Positions 1-12,316 of a DNA stretch of 64,000 nucleotides are shown one piece after another (position 1 is the first letter of the stretch; every line of letters begins with the position of its first letter). The DNA is taken from contig VWZX01002553.1 of the NCBI GenBank assembly GCA_013399015.1, positions 132,124 to 196,123 on the forward strand. Reading direction: 5' to 3'. The notes below the pieces were generated by a model. It saw only the letters and a list, made by a program, of their open reading frames with translations, had not been told where the DNA came from and did not search any database. The position numbers and the translations under genes were made by a program. Source of the stretch: Galbula dea. Lineage: Eukaryota > Chordata > Aves > Piciformes > Galbulidae.

Positions 1-3000
1 AAAGAGACTAAAAAGCCAAGGATTCTTGGTAAAAAAGATAAATTAACAGAATGTTGTAATTGCTGACAAAACACTGGAGAGGGAAAAGGGCAGAGAGGTT
101 TAATTATTTTTTGTGACAGAAGACTCCAGAGGAGCCATCACTGCACATTTCAATCAAGGGAGTGTATTTTTCACAAGTATTAAATTGTACAACTCCTTGT
201 AACTAGATACTGCAGAAGATGAAAGATAAATAGATTGGGGGGAGGAGGGAATAAAACCAACCTAAACCAAATTAGTGGAAGACAGGTCTATTGAAGGCTT
301 ACAGGGGTTGGATATAGCATCAGACTCAGCAGCTGGGCAATACAACCAGAGAACTGTTGTTTTCCTTTGTCCCTACTAAATCTTTGCTTTTTTTTTTCCC
401 TAGTGTTTGTTACTGGCTACTGGAGAGCCAGGGTACTGGGCTAACTGGAAACGTAGCTAGCCTGATCCAGGGCAGCTGTTTGTCTACTTAGAAATGCTGA
501 AAATAAATTGTGGCCAGTAATGTCAGTGCCCCCATCTAGCCTTGCATCTAACAGAAGGGACATCTCCCTTCTGCCTGCCAGCCTTGCAGCTGACAGGTAG
601 TGAGGAGTCACTCACGCATGCTGGCACTGAGCTCATGCAACCCCCCAGCAAGCAGGAAAGGATGGGTTTAGAGAAGCATTGGCTGCTGGTTTTGCAAGGT
701 GGAAAAGCAAATCAAGTTGTCTGCCTTGTGATTAGTCAGTGTTTCAAAGGTGACCCTTTTTAACAAGAAGAGTAACAGCTCTGTTTTCAACTGCCTCTCA
801 GCTTGCTCTGTGAGAAATCATCTGCAGAGAAATGTTTGTACTTGCTAGCCTTCCATTGTTGGCTGTTGGTTGTAGAGATGCTTTCTGGTGGTTTTTCATC
901 TTCTTTGATACCTTATTTGTGGTATTAAAGTGCCCTTTGTGGAAGGACCCCTGGAGAAGTTTTTACATCTCAACTGTATCTTCAAATGAAAGCTCATCTG
1001 TTTAAATACAGGTTTGGGTTTAAACCATTGACATCAGAGTGGCAGTTGTATAGAATGTTATTATAGACCAAAGCAGGCTCCATTCCTAGAGGAGAAGAGT
1101 ATCCCTGAAACAGTGCATTACACTCATCTAGATGCAAGGGCTTAAATCAGTTTTGTTAAATCAATACAAGCACTTTCCTGTTGCTCTGGTTTGGGTTGAA
1201 GAGAGTAGGCATTATGCTGTCTGAGCAATGTTCACCTCTGCTATGGAAGTACTGATCATGTTCATATCAATTTGCTCTAGTAAGGAAAAAATGCATTTAT
1301 TCAAGGTATTGAGACTTTGATATTCTCAGCCAGCAGTGCAGATGAGCTGTAGAGCAGACACCCTGCACTAGTCATGTCTCTTCAGAATAGAGCTCAGTCA
1401 GAATGAAAGCTTAGCGATGCAAGGTGGAAGTTCCTGAGCAGAGATGTTCATATTGCTTTGCATTTTACAAACTGCCTCTTCTGGAGGGTTGATGGAGTGA
1501 AAAAGAGTCTTAAGGTTGGTGTAAGCTGGTGAAAATTTGTTGAGCAAAACACAGTCATGGAGGGATGCTGTACTGTCAATCAGATGAAATTAGTAGTTTG
1601 ACAAGAAGAGCTTGGAGGAGGAGGGATGGCAGAAAGAGGGAGAACAGGAAATTAGAACCAAGCTGTTGAGGAAGCTGAAAGTGAGGGGGGAAAAAAACTT
1701 TACAGCAGAGAAGGAACTGGAGGGCAGAGGCATGAAAAGGAAGACTTGGACATCAGATTTTGCACAGGTTGCAGTACAACAGGATGGAATTCAGGGAGGT
1801 TAGCACTGAGGTTGCAGTAGCCAAACCAAGTCTTACCTAAGGCACAGGATGGTATTTCTGAATGTTAGGAATGAATCTGTATAAATAAATAAGCTAAAAT
1901 GTTCCCTGTGGGCTAGAGCCATGCCCTTATAGTAGGGCTGAATTCTTGTGGGTTTACTTGTTAAAATTACATGGCCCTGTAATTACACCCTCTTTTTGAA
2001 GGGTATGTGTCATTGCATTGGTTAGAGTGGTAGACATTATCTTTAGCCATTCTTCCCCTTTTAGACTGCAAGAAATGTGTAATTGCAGGTTTGAGCAGGA
2101 CTTGTTCCCCAAAGTTTCTTGCATCCCCAAAATTCATGGTTAGTGAGTCAGTCCTTCTTTTATCCCAGCAGATGGTGCAGACTATTCAGGGATGGAGGCT
2201 CCCAGAAGCATTCTGCTCCTTCCTTTGAGGGAAGGCAGGCTTCTTGAGTGAGGAAAACACTGCCAGAAGGATGGGTCTTGTAACTGCTGGTTCACAAAAA
2301 CAGAGCATCATCCTTCTTACCCAGAAACTGAGGGAGTTTGGAAGCACAATCTACTATGGGCAACAGTTGTTTTGTACAGAAATAGCTGCAGCATGGCAAG
2401 CTACAGTGAATTAGATTAATATATTTAAGTGGTAGAATGGCTCCATTGGGTGGAGAGGTTCCCAAGAATCTTTTATGGTAGCTCATTTCAGATGTGCTGC
2501 CTCCAAACAAGGACCCAGGGAGCTGTGCTCATCTCAGGCAAGAGTGAAGTTGTAATGGGACATTGCCTTTTGCCAAAACAGGGCAAAACAAGGGACATTC
2601 AGCTACAGGTGTCAGACTCTGCCCCTACTTCCCCTGGAAGCTGTCTCAACCATCCAAACATTGTGCTGTGGAGTGAGGAGCATCCCAGTAGAAGAACAGG
2701 TGGCAGATCAGCACCTTTGAACCTCCTAGTAGATACTATCAATGGTTTTGCCCAAGGGAAAGGTAAAGTACTATCTCATCCCTGCTCATCACTGCATTGC
2801 TGCTCACAGGCAAAATACCCTCCTGTCCCTCTGCCACTGAGCTGAAGCCCTAATTCTGCCCATTTCACAAAGCCAGCTCTGACCTAGTGAGTGTTCCTTG
2901 CACACTCTACAGGTGAGATGTCCAAAGCTTAGTGGATTTTGTCCTTGGACAGTCTTTACAGATTAGCCATTTCACTTCTTAGCCTCTGTTGTCCTCTCTG

Positions 3001-3150
3001 TGATGAGGTATAGCGAAGAACTTTGCGAGAGCCTCCTCCTGTCTTTACATCTCCCATGCTGAGACTTTTTTCCTGCCCACTCTTTGCAATTATTCAAGTT
3101 CTGTGCCTTTTTCCTTTCTCTGTTGGGTCTTTAAGTGCAACACCTTAAGC
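1..3150. other. intergenic, no gene seen
   Basis: No convincing exon, RNA gene or recognisable repeat was seen on either strand. Open frames here are short and have no family resemblance. In human, SERPINF1 lies beyond SERPINF2 on this side, so its 5' end may lie before position 1 or be an unrecognised noncoding exon here; nothing in the sequence proves it. Confidence 0.6.
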
Positions 3151-3170
3151 AAATACATTCTGCTTTACTC

Positions 3171-3176
3171 TTTATT
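3171..3176 (-). terminator. SERPINF2: candidate polyadenylation signal of SERPINF2
   Basis: AATAAA on the minus strand (TTTATT on plus), about 720 bases after the SERPINF2 stop codon. It is the nearest canonical signal downstream of the gene that I found. This would give a 3' UTR of about 0.73 kb. The site is inferred from the motif only. Confidence 0.45.
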
Positions 3177-3579
3177 ATTCTGCCAACATAAAAATTACTA
3201 AAAAATACTTTATAAAATATGTCTTGAAAAATCTAGCATTACCCAAAAACCTAGAGTTTCCCTGGAAAAGGGCTGTAGATAAGGATCCAAAGGGGTTTCC
3301 CACTGCAGACCCTATAACATCAGATCTAATAGCCAAGGAGTGGGAAAAGGGAAACTTTGAGAAATGCCTGTGTCTGGAAATAACTGTGATGCATCCTGGA
3401 GAAGACAACTGGTTACTAGTCCAGTTGAGCTAGAGGTTGTTTTCTAGGTGAGTACAGATGGATTTCAGAACACTTTGAGGGAGACATGTTCACAGGAACT
3501 GCGGAAGGAAGAGCTGTATTAATATCTCTGGCTGTTGTCCAAGCTGCCAGATGCTAATGATGATTCCAGGCTATGGGGA

Positions 3580-3616
3580 ACTCTAATAAGAGCTTAATAA
3601 AGACTCTTATTAGAGT
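3580..3616. repeat. perfect 13-bp inverted repeat, hairpin in the probable SERPINF2 3' UTR
   Basis: ACTCTAATAAGAG at 3580-3592 and its exact reverse complement at 3604-3616 flank an 11-base A/T-rich spacer. In the SERPINF2 transcript this would fold as a 13-bp stem with an 11-nt loop. The spacer reads AATAAA on the plus strand. Confidence 0.8.
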
Positions 3617-3894
3617 CTAGGGACAAGGAATTCTCCCTTCCAGGACTGAGAGCCCTGGAAGAGAAATCCAGGCAGAGCAAGATTTTCAGGTTCAACAGAG
3701 GGGAAGCCCAGACTGGAGAAGCTGTCAAGGCTGAATGGGCTATCCCAGGACTGGTCTCTAGGGATTTGTAAAGGAAAACATCAGGGGATTGCCTCCTGTG
3801 GCCTCAGAGGGAGATCACCAAGGACAGGAGTTCTCTCTTAGCTGGTCCAAAGGGTCAAGTAGCAGTCCCAGAATGCTTAGGCTCTGCTCCTCTC

Positions 3895-6800
3895 TTACTT
3901 GGGCATGGGGTACTCATTGATATCTGTTGCTTCACGTGAGTCCTGTAGCTCTTTTATCTGGGGAGCAGCATTGGGGTTAGGGTTCTGGACACTGCCTATA
4001 AAAAGTGGGATGCCTGTTTCATCTTCAAAGATAAAGAAGACAAAGGGCCGGTCAAGGCTGAAGGCAGAGACTGATCGTGAAATCGCAACGCTGGTAGCAG
4101 CAGATGCTTCTACCCCATCTTCTTTAAGCTCCAGGGTAGACTGATGCTGGATACTGGATACAAAGAGAGGGTCATCTGTGATCTTCTGGAGATTTGGGCT
4201 TGTGAACAGCTCCTGGAGACCTACAGAGAAATGAGACTAAGTTAACCTTTCCCAGTTGGTGTCATCAGCTCTGATTTCTCAAGGCTATCTGAAGAAAGCA
4301 ACTCCCTTATCTGTTGCTACATGTGTTGTCCACCATGGAGGTCTGAAGAACTGGCAGGCAACAGAAACAAAAGCTGCAGTCCAGCCAGGTTCCCTGGTCC
4401 CTCTCTGTATGAAGAGCTAAGGGTGCTAAAACCAGAACAGTTTTCACAAGCTTTTCCCACCTCTTTTAGAATAGCAGTGTAAGAACTTAGCTTTCCTTAA
4501 AAAGCAGCAGCAAGTCTGAAGGCTGCTTCTTCCTTGGCTGGAAACACCTTGACAGAGATTATTTTTTTAAAACAATTCTGCAGAACAAAGTGAACTTTTA
4601 TTCTCATCTGGAAATGCAGTGCATGGTGGTTTATTTCAGCAAGTTGTCAGTTCCAGGTTTTGTGATCTGCATTCTTTCTGTTGGCAATTTCTGTGTCCTG
4701 GACACTACGTTAAATGACAAAGTAAGAGATAGAGGTTGACACACAGGAGGAAGTTGGGTTTGGCTACACATAAGGGAATAGGAAGAACTTGTGAGGAACT
4801 GTGAATGCTGCCTTCTCTGGAGTATCATCTTGTTGGAGCAAAACACTTGGTGCTAGGCAAGCAAAGAGTAAGGAGGAGGAGAGGAAGAAGAGATGCAAGT
4901 TTGGATGTTATCTGGAGCAAGCTGTGAGGCACAGCTTTAGAAATAAGGATGGCAGTTTTTAGTGTCAGAGAACAGATGCTATATAGATTGATCAGCTTCA
5001 CTTACTCTGTGCAGATCCTGTCAGAAACCTTACCCATTTGACTGAGAACCTTGTTGAGTTCCAGCTGGTAGTCCAATTTTATTTTGGGGATCTTCACTGT
5101 GGTGGGTACCTCTCTGGGGAAAAGCTGGCATAATTGTTTGTAAGGGAAGTTCTCCAGCACATGAGAGGTGTTCCAAGTATACTGGTTTGGTACAATAACC
5201 ACAAAGCTCATGTTACCCTTAAAGGGAAACTTGGCCACCTGGAAATAAAACCAAACAGAAGAATTTATGGCAGAGGAAGGAAAGTCCAGAAAGTGGTGCT
5301 TTCAATTTAGTCCTTTTCTAATTGGTCTACAGAGCCAATCTAGGTGTCAGACAAAACCAGCCTGGTAGCAGATACCAGCAGGAATCTGATTTCTTTAGAG
5401 GAGAAAGTTCGTTGGAATAACAGAATTAGATTTTAGTATTTAGCCACTGGCTGGTAAAGGTTGAACACATGCCAGAGGGGGATGGACAAACATTGTACCC
5501 ACTCTGGCAGTAGCTATATTCTGAAGGGCTCCAACAGGACATTGTCTGAGGGAATTCCTTTCCATATTTCCTCATTTGTCTTTAACTTAGGGCTTTAAAA
5601 CTCCATTAATTCCCACTTGGTGGGGATTGTGTTTTTTCCTAGAGGTTGAGAATGAAGATTCAACATTCTTGTTATAAGCAAGGACATGGGATGCTTAACT
5701 AATTTTTTATGTGCTATGCCTGTTAAAAGATACTTGGGTTTCTTGAAGAGAACAGTTGCAGTCAGTGAAAAACAAAAGCAAGAGGAAATTCCAGTCAAAA
5801 CTTGTACTGCTCCTAATAGAGCCCTACCTGGATGTCCTGGGACTCCAGTGTAAACCAGCTGAGAGAGTACTTCTGAGCTTTCATCATATCAACTGGGACC
5901 ACAAACTCATTGTCAAGGTGGAATACATCTGGGCCAGTGAAGGTAGCATCAAACTTATTCCTCCAAAACCCTATCAAAATAAAAGTTTAGAAATAACAAA
6001 GTTAAATTTGGGTAGGAAAACAGGAACTGCCTAGCTGACACTCCTCCTATCATGAGTTCCCCAACAAGGCAGATAGTGACCAGGCAAGTAGAAATTACAG
6101 CAAAGAGAAGTCAGTACCAAGGCTGGAAGAGCCCTAGCAGCAGGAAGCTCTTATCTTCCAGAGAGCAACTATGGAATAACAAAATGAACAAGGATTAATC
6201 CTCATGCCTCAGCATGGGAGATTACTGAAGGCTATGAAGATAAAGTAATGGATGTTTGCACTTTGAAAAATGAAGAATATTGCCCTTGTGCTGTGTAAGG
6301 TGAAAGAGTGCTTCAAGACCAAGGCTAAAACATTTACAGATGTACACTGGAAGAAAGTGTTTGATCTGTCTTTTGATGCACAACCCTCAGAGAATTCAAA
6401 GAGGAAGATGTGCCTGACCGCTGTGCTGTAGTCAGAAAGAAATCCACAGAAGCTGCCTCAGGGCTCTGTGGTTGGTGTGTAGAGTTGCATGTGACCTGGC
6501 TAAGATGAGCAGTGATATGCTGCTGTCTGGAATCCTGAACCAGGAGGCAAAAATAATGCAGGTTCCACCTGCTGCATTCTGGCTCTGCTGTCAGTAACAC
6601 TTTTAGCACATATCAAGTGGTTGGGAATTATTACTGTAAAGAAATCTAAGCAAGAGGAACAGCAGATGTACAAGAAAAGAACAAGCAGATTGACTAGCAG
6701 GAAGCAAGGGAAGGAGATGCCATTCAGCTACTGTGCTTGCAGAAAATTAATAGATTTCTAACTTTTCCTCTCAGAAAGTAAGTAAGGCCTGTGGAGCTCA

Positions 6801-9800
6801 CCATGGAAATGGATTGCATTGAGCAAGAGCATCGCTGTGTTTTCAGGGAGCTGCTGTAAGAAGGTGGGTATTTGCCCATTAGTTGCTTCCTTTACCCACT
6901 TGTTTATGGCTGTGAGGTCATCCTCACTGATCCCAGAAAGGGTCATGGGCTTTGCTCCATAGAATTTTTCTGAATCCTCCAGGAACTTCTCTTTGACCTC
7001 AAATCCTGACAGAGGGAAAAAATTCTACATAAGGTCATCAGACATTGAAAAAAAAATGTGCTCAGTGGCTCAGCCAGTGGCATGACACTCCTCAGGAGAA
7101 GCCTCCCAGTATGGCAGCATGCTTCCATCACTCTGTGTCACTGAGAGGTTTATTCTACACCAGTGCAGATGTCCCTGTGCCAGCTCTCACCTTTCTGCAG
7201 GTACAGACGTGATGCAAGGCTGAGGGTGGATTCTGTGAGCCTTCTGCGAAGGGTGCCCAACACATGGTGGAGACAAGGCACTGACTCCAGATGCATCACC
7301 TCCAGCAAATGCTTCTCTGTCTGGTTTGCAGCTCCTAAAACACACAGTGAAATTCCTGTTAGGTCATTCCTCTGTAGTGGCAAACTGGGATGTTACTCTA
7401 CCTACCTCCTGTTAGAGACATACTGTGCCTTACAAAAGACTCTGAAGAAACCTGAGAGTAGGAGCCACAGCAGGGCCATGGAGGGCAGCTTCAACTGTAA
7501 TCGTACTTAATTAAAGCTGCAGGAGTAAGATTAAGTGGAAGGTGCTGTATTTAATGTATTTAATCTTTGCATTTTGCGTGTTAGTTCCTTGTGCCTCCAG
7601 GAGGGGGTGCGAGGAAGGGCAGGAAACGGTGTTTTTGTCACTAAGAAGTTACCCAGTGCCAGGTGAGACAGGGCAAGGGCGATGCTGAGGGGTGACAGGA
7701 TCACATTGGTTCTGTTGGACTCCAGCTGGACCTCTCTCAGGAGATGGATGCTGAATCTTATCAAGCCATCTGCTAGCCTCTGGCTCTTCATCCAAGTCAT
7801 CTCACAGTTTTTATCTTCAGCCTCTCCTTCCTCTTCAGAAGAGGCAATTTCTCCAGATGGTTGCTGTTCATGACAACCCACAGTCCTAGCTAGGACTTCA
7901 TCTTCTGAGTTCCAGTCATTCCTTGTGCCTGGTAGGGTGGTAGTGAAAGGTAACATGGGTCCATCAATCTCTTGGAAGTTGTCATGGGTAAGCTCTGCTA
8001 GCTCTGTCTTCAGCACGGGTTGGATAGCTCTCAGCAGAACAGACTGGACAACTCCAGCATTTTTCACATCCTGGAGAGAAATGAAAAGGATAGTACTGGG
8101 AAAGCAGGAACATACCTTCCCCCATGGGTTTTACTGCACACCTAAATGGGCTGAGGAAACTCTCCAGCTTCTCTGCTCTGGAGGTGTATTCACTTTAGTT
8201 TACCTTTTAACCCTGAAGTTAAAGGCACCTCAGTGAGAAGGTCCTGGGAAAATGGACTGAGTGAGGATCTTGCAGTGGTTCCTCCTCCACTTGTTCTCAG
8301 GGCCTGCCCCAGGCAAATGAGCCCAAGAGACATGTTTTGAGGGCAAGAACCACCACCTGCTCCACACATGTCCTGTCCCTTTACCATTTATAAATCCATC
8401 ATCCTCAACCTTGATTTCCTCACCTCCTCTGACATATTTTAGGACTGTGGCTCTGCCTCATGCATCGGTCAGCACCTCTACTGCTGTCACAGTCTTGATC
8501 CATTTTGGCACAAATCCTCCTCCAGGCTTCTGTCTCTTCTTGACTTGTCTGTTCTATTCCATCCCTTTTCTCTCCAAATTCCTCATTTTCCAGTTTTCTG
8601 AGCTGTAGCCTACAGCACTACTGCTACTGCCCTCACATCTGCATGGTCTTAAACACATGCTTTTTTCCTCAGATCTCTCTGTTCCCTCTGGCATCCAGAT
8701 GACACTCCTCAGCTGCAGGAGCACTGCAGTGCCAGAGCCAGGCTCGATGGGTAGCATCAGGTACAGGTCTTTCTCCCTGTCACCTTCATAGCTAGTTGCT
8801 TTCCTCATCTTCCTCTTTATCAATCAGAAATTAAATACTCCACTTGCCAGTCCCTGTACACAGCAGCTACTGCTGTTTACTCCATATGCTGCCCAGTTTT
8901 TTAGGCTGGAGCTTCCAACACAAAAGAGCAAAGCGTTGGCAGCAGCAGTGGGTGAGGTGAGGAGGGAAGGCTGCACAAAGACTTTCTTAAGGCACTGGCA
9001 CTGCTAGATTGCACTGCCTGGACTCATCCTATCTCAGGACAAACTGGAAAACCATTCCTAATACCACAGCATAAGTTCAGTCCCCTTGGGTGGAACTAGC
9101 CATTGCTTACCTTCAGCTTCCCATCTTTTTCTAAGAAGAGACGCTTTTGCTCAATGGCATGTGCTGAAGAAAACTGTAGTGAGAGACAAAGCCAGCAAAG
9201 AAACAAAGTCAGGTCCCAGATAATTTTCTCTGGATTTCCACAGTCAGTCTTTTCTGCCCCCATACCTAACACATTCCCATGGGGTCAGGTCAGAGACTGG
9301 CACCAGCCTGACTGTAGCAGTCCCTGTGTGGCTACAGCACGGGCAGAGCTTTAGGATGCAGACCCAGAGGCAAGTGGGGTCCACGGTGGGGAGGTGGAAG
9401 TGAACAGGAGCTAGGAGAGACTGCAAATGCTGGATTTGTTTGGAAAGGGACCAGGCCAGAATGGTACAAAATACTGTATCCTCTGGAGAGTGAGCTGTGT
9501 GGTTTTGCAATCGCAGATCTGACAGGGGTCCAGACTTAAAATGGGGAGAGGAAAAAAAAAAACTGTTATTAACTCCTGAAGGTCATGGTCACTAAATACA
9601 ATTGCAGCCAGATTTCCAAAGATTTTCCACTGAAATCCACTTGAATAGTGAGAATATCCACAGGTCTGTTAGCTGGGGAGAAGATTAGAAACCTTGCTGC
9701 ACTGGGCCACAGGATAACCCCATAGCAGGGAAGCAGTGTCGTCCAACAGTCTGCCTTCCAGGGCTTCTCACACAAAAGCATCAGGCTGTGTTTACCCCAT

Positions 9801-9956
9801 GGTCTGGTGCAGGAGAGCTACCTTGCTCCCCTTGCCCTTTGCTGGCTGTGGTCACTCAGCAGAGGTCCCCATAATCGCTGGGGTGAAGCAACTTACCCTT
9901 CGGTGACTGTGCAGGGCAGACAGGCAGAGCAGCCACAGACCCCAGAGGAACTCCAT
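3895..9956 (-). CDS. SERPINF2: alpha-2-antiplasmin (serpin F2), 8 coding exons
   Basis: Secreted serpin that traps plasmin and so limits fibrinolysis. Coding exons in transcript order: 9897-9956, 9111-9173, 7653-8070, 7191-7334, 6802-7005, 5828-5970, 5034-5238, 3895-4220; 1563 bases, 520 residues. The first exon encodes a leucine-rich signal peptide (MEFLWGLWLLCLSALHS). Exon 3 carries the NVILSPLSIALALSHLALG serpin helix, preceded by an acidic stretch near residues 112-127. Exon 5 has TNGQIPTFL and LLLNAIHFHG; exon 6 continues FWRNKFD, the usual serpin junction. The last exon has the hinge (GVEASAATS), the reactive loop with P1 Arg461, and RPFVFFIFEDETGIPLF. The tail after NPNPN is 29 residues and ends in Lys, the kind of terminal lysine that in human antiplasmin binds plasmin kringles. 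The human tail is about 57 residues. Internal exon sizes (144, 204, 143, 205) and phases are those expected for the clade F gene. A 5' noncoding exon was not identified. Orthology to SERPINF2 rather than SERPINF1 rests on sequence and on WDR81 next door. Confidence 0.95.
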
Positions 9957-9999
9957 ATTTCTGGAACAGGAGGACCAGCTGAGAGAGAAGTTATTTCCA

Positions 10000-12280
10000 G
10001 CTGCCTGGCAGCAGCAAGCTGAGCCTATTCAGGTCTACAGGGAGAAAATTATCAACCTGGCCAAACAGGTTGGCGCAGGAGCTTTCAGAAAGCAATAGGG
10101 AGATGAACAATGCTGCAAAGAAACAACACAGGATTCTGGGTCCTATGCCAAGACAGTGAAATCAGAGAGCAACAGGACCCACACTGGAGCAGAGCTGCAA
10201 CCACAGCCAGGCTCCTACATGACTCTGTCCTGCTTGGATCCTGCATTTCTGACCCCATTGCCCTCATTTCTCTGGATTGCAAGTGGTATTTCCTTAATCA
10301 GTCCTGCACACACAGTGCCTCTGGAAGAAGACAAGAGTCTCTGCTCCTTTCCTGTGCAAACCACCAAGCTACTGGCACAGCATCCTCAGTTGTGCCTCAG
10401 GCTTTTGGGAGAAGGGATACTAACCTGCCTCAGTGGGGCTGCAGGCACTCGGCAAGTGCTGTCTGTGAGGGACTTTTAAAGTAGGAAATGCAATACCAGA
10501 GCAGTTTCTCAGCAATCTGTCCTGGAATAGAGTCCTCCCCTTCCCAGCACTCGCCTTCCCCCTTTGCTGGCAAACCCAGCCACTCCCACCCCCGCACTCT
10601 GGTTCCTGTATGGGACAGCGGGAGCAGGGCTTCCAGGGTCATGGATAAACCCCCACCCATTCCCTCGCCACTGCTTCACGCAGCCACTTTTCCCTTTCAA
10701 ACAGAAGTAACATCTCTTTCTCTTAACACGAAGCCTTCACGCCAAAGCCCAGCCCTCGGCATGACTGCCACGCATTTAATTCCTGGGGCTACTTCCCACT
10801 CTCTGAGCAACCTTTGCTTTCACCTGAAACTGCTGGGCTGTGACCCCAGTTACCAAGTGGAAGAGCAAAGACTTGAGGCCATTTCATTCCCCCTCCTCTC
10901 TCACTCCAAATCCTGCACCCACATAAAACCCTGAATACTCCTTTTCTCCCTGGTGCTGCCTATCCTTTAACCCTCTACCAAATTCACTCCTCTTTACCCA
11001 GAGAGACACAACTGCTTTTTGGAGGAGCCCCAATTCACTGTCACATCGCCGTTGATTTGTCCCTTACCTGAGGTTGTTCTATCTGTGTTGGAGCTGGCAC
11101 CTGCTTTAGCCTGGCCGATAGCTCTGTGTGGGGCAAAGAGTCTCTCGTCCAGCCTAGCTCTCCTACCCCCCAGCAGCGACCTTCAGCACCACCCCTTGTT
11201 TGGGAATTTGGCAGGCAAATATTGACCTACAGCATCCGGTTAAACATTTGTTTGCAGGCAAGAATGAATTTGTGGTGGTAGATGGGGAGACACTTGGGAC
11301 TGCTCTACTCTCAAGACAGTATTAACACTGAGTTTACCAGCTCCAAAACTCCCATCAGCAGAGGTCACATATGAAGTCAGTTGTCCCTAGTAGTGGCTCT
11401 GCTTTCCCTATGCTCTCTGTGCTGGGAATGCACTCTTTTATTCATGACCTCTGGTGAAAATGTAGGGCTTAGTATTTACTGCCACAGGGCTCTCTATTTT
11501 TAGGGAGTTTTCTTTGCAGAAACCCCCAGATATTGACTCCCTGTGTCCCAGCTGCTTCTGCTGCAGCAAGCATGCGGCCCTGGTTTTAACAGATGGCTGG
11601 TGCCCAAGGCCCCTTGGCCACGTATTTGAGCAGGAGGCAGCGATGCTCAGCCTGCGCTGAGCCAAGAGCAGCTGATACCTCCCCAGGGGCACAGCACACA
11701 CCAGACCTCTGCCAGGGGGGTTGGTCTCAGTGCAGGGCTCCATGGCACACACGCACTGCTGTGGCATGGGGGAAGAGTCTCAGGGACAGGCAGAAATCAG
11801 GCAGTCCTGTCCTGTGTATTTTTTTGTTGTATGCAGAAAGCAATGGTGGTCCTTCCTGGCTCTGTCCACATCCTCAGTGCAAGAGGAGTCACTAAGAAGC
11901 AGGTGGAGAACGCAAACAGGATTGCAGTGCTTGCAGTCATCTGTTCTTTGCAACAGCTCTTGGTTTCCAGACTCACCACAGACACTGGGAAGGAGTGGAA
12001 AGGAGACAGGTCTGAGCTCTGCAATCAGAAACTACTTTGGGACATGCCACTGCAACACAGGGAGCCATTCCCCCTTGGAAAGCAGATACAAGTCCCTGTG
12101 CAGCAGAGTCCTACCTTATATCCACAACATCTTTAAAGCATCCCTGCTCCAGCTCAGCCAGAAACACAAGAGGTACCCAAACACAGAACTTTAGCTTTGG
12201 CTGCCAGAGCTAGAGAGCATGGCCAGCAGACCCAGCCCTGTCAAACATCACACCTCAGCCCCTCCAGCACAGAGCTTCTC
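10000..12280. other. spacer between WDR81 3' end and SERPINF2 5' end
   Basis: Both flanking genes are on the minus strand, so this holds the SERPINF2 promoter and any 5' noncoding exon. I saw no TATA box in a convincing place and no recognisable repeat. Open frames of up to 157 codons on the plus strand have no family resemblance. Confidence 0.6.
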
Positions 12281-12310
12281 CACACACCTGTCTGCATCTC
12301 TTTCAAAGAG

Positions 12311-12316
12311 TTTATT
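12311..12316 (-). terminator. WDR81: candidate polyadenylation signal of WDR81
   Basis: AATAAA on the minus strand (TTTATT on plus) about 1.43 kb after the WDR81 stop. No other gene lies between, so 12.29-13.75 kb is most simply the WDR81 3' UTR. Inferred from the motif and position. Confidence 0.55.

Noticed and set aside
9164..9173. Alternative acceptor within SERPINF2 exon 2 (TTTTCTTCAG)
   Set aside because: Using it would put the exon out of phase with both the signal-peptide exon and exon 3; the acceptor 10 bases upstream (CTCTCACTACAG) keeps phase 0 on both sides.
11721..12194. 157-codon plus-strand open frame between WDR81 and SERPINF2
   Set aside because: No recognised family, no conserved motif and no splice context; expected by chance in this much sequence.
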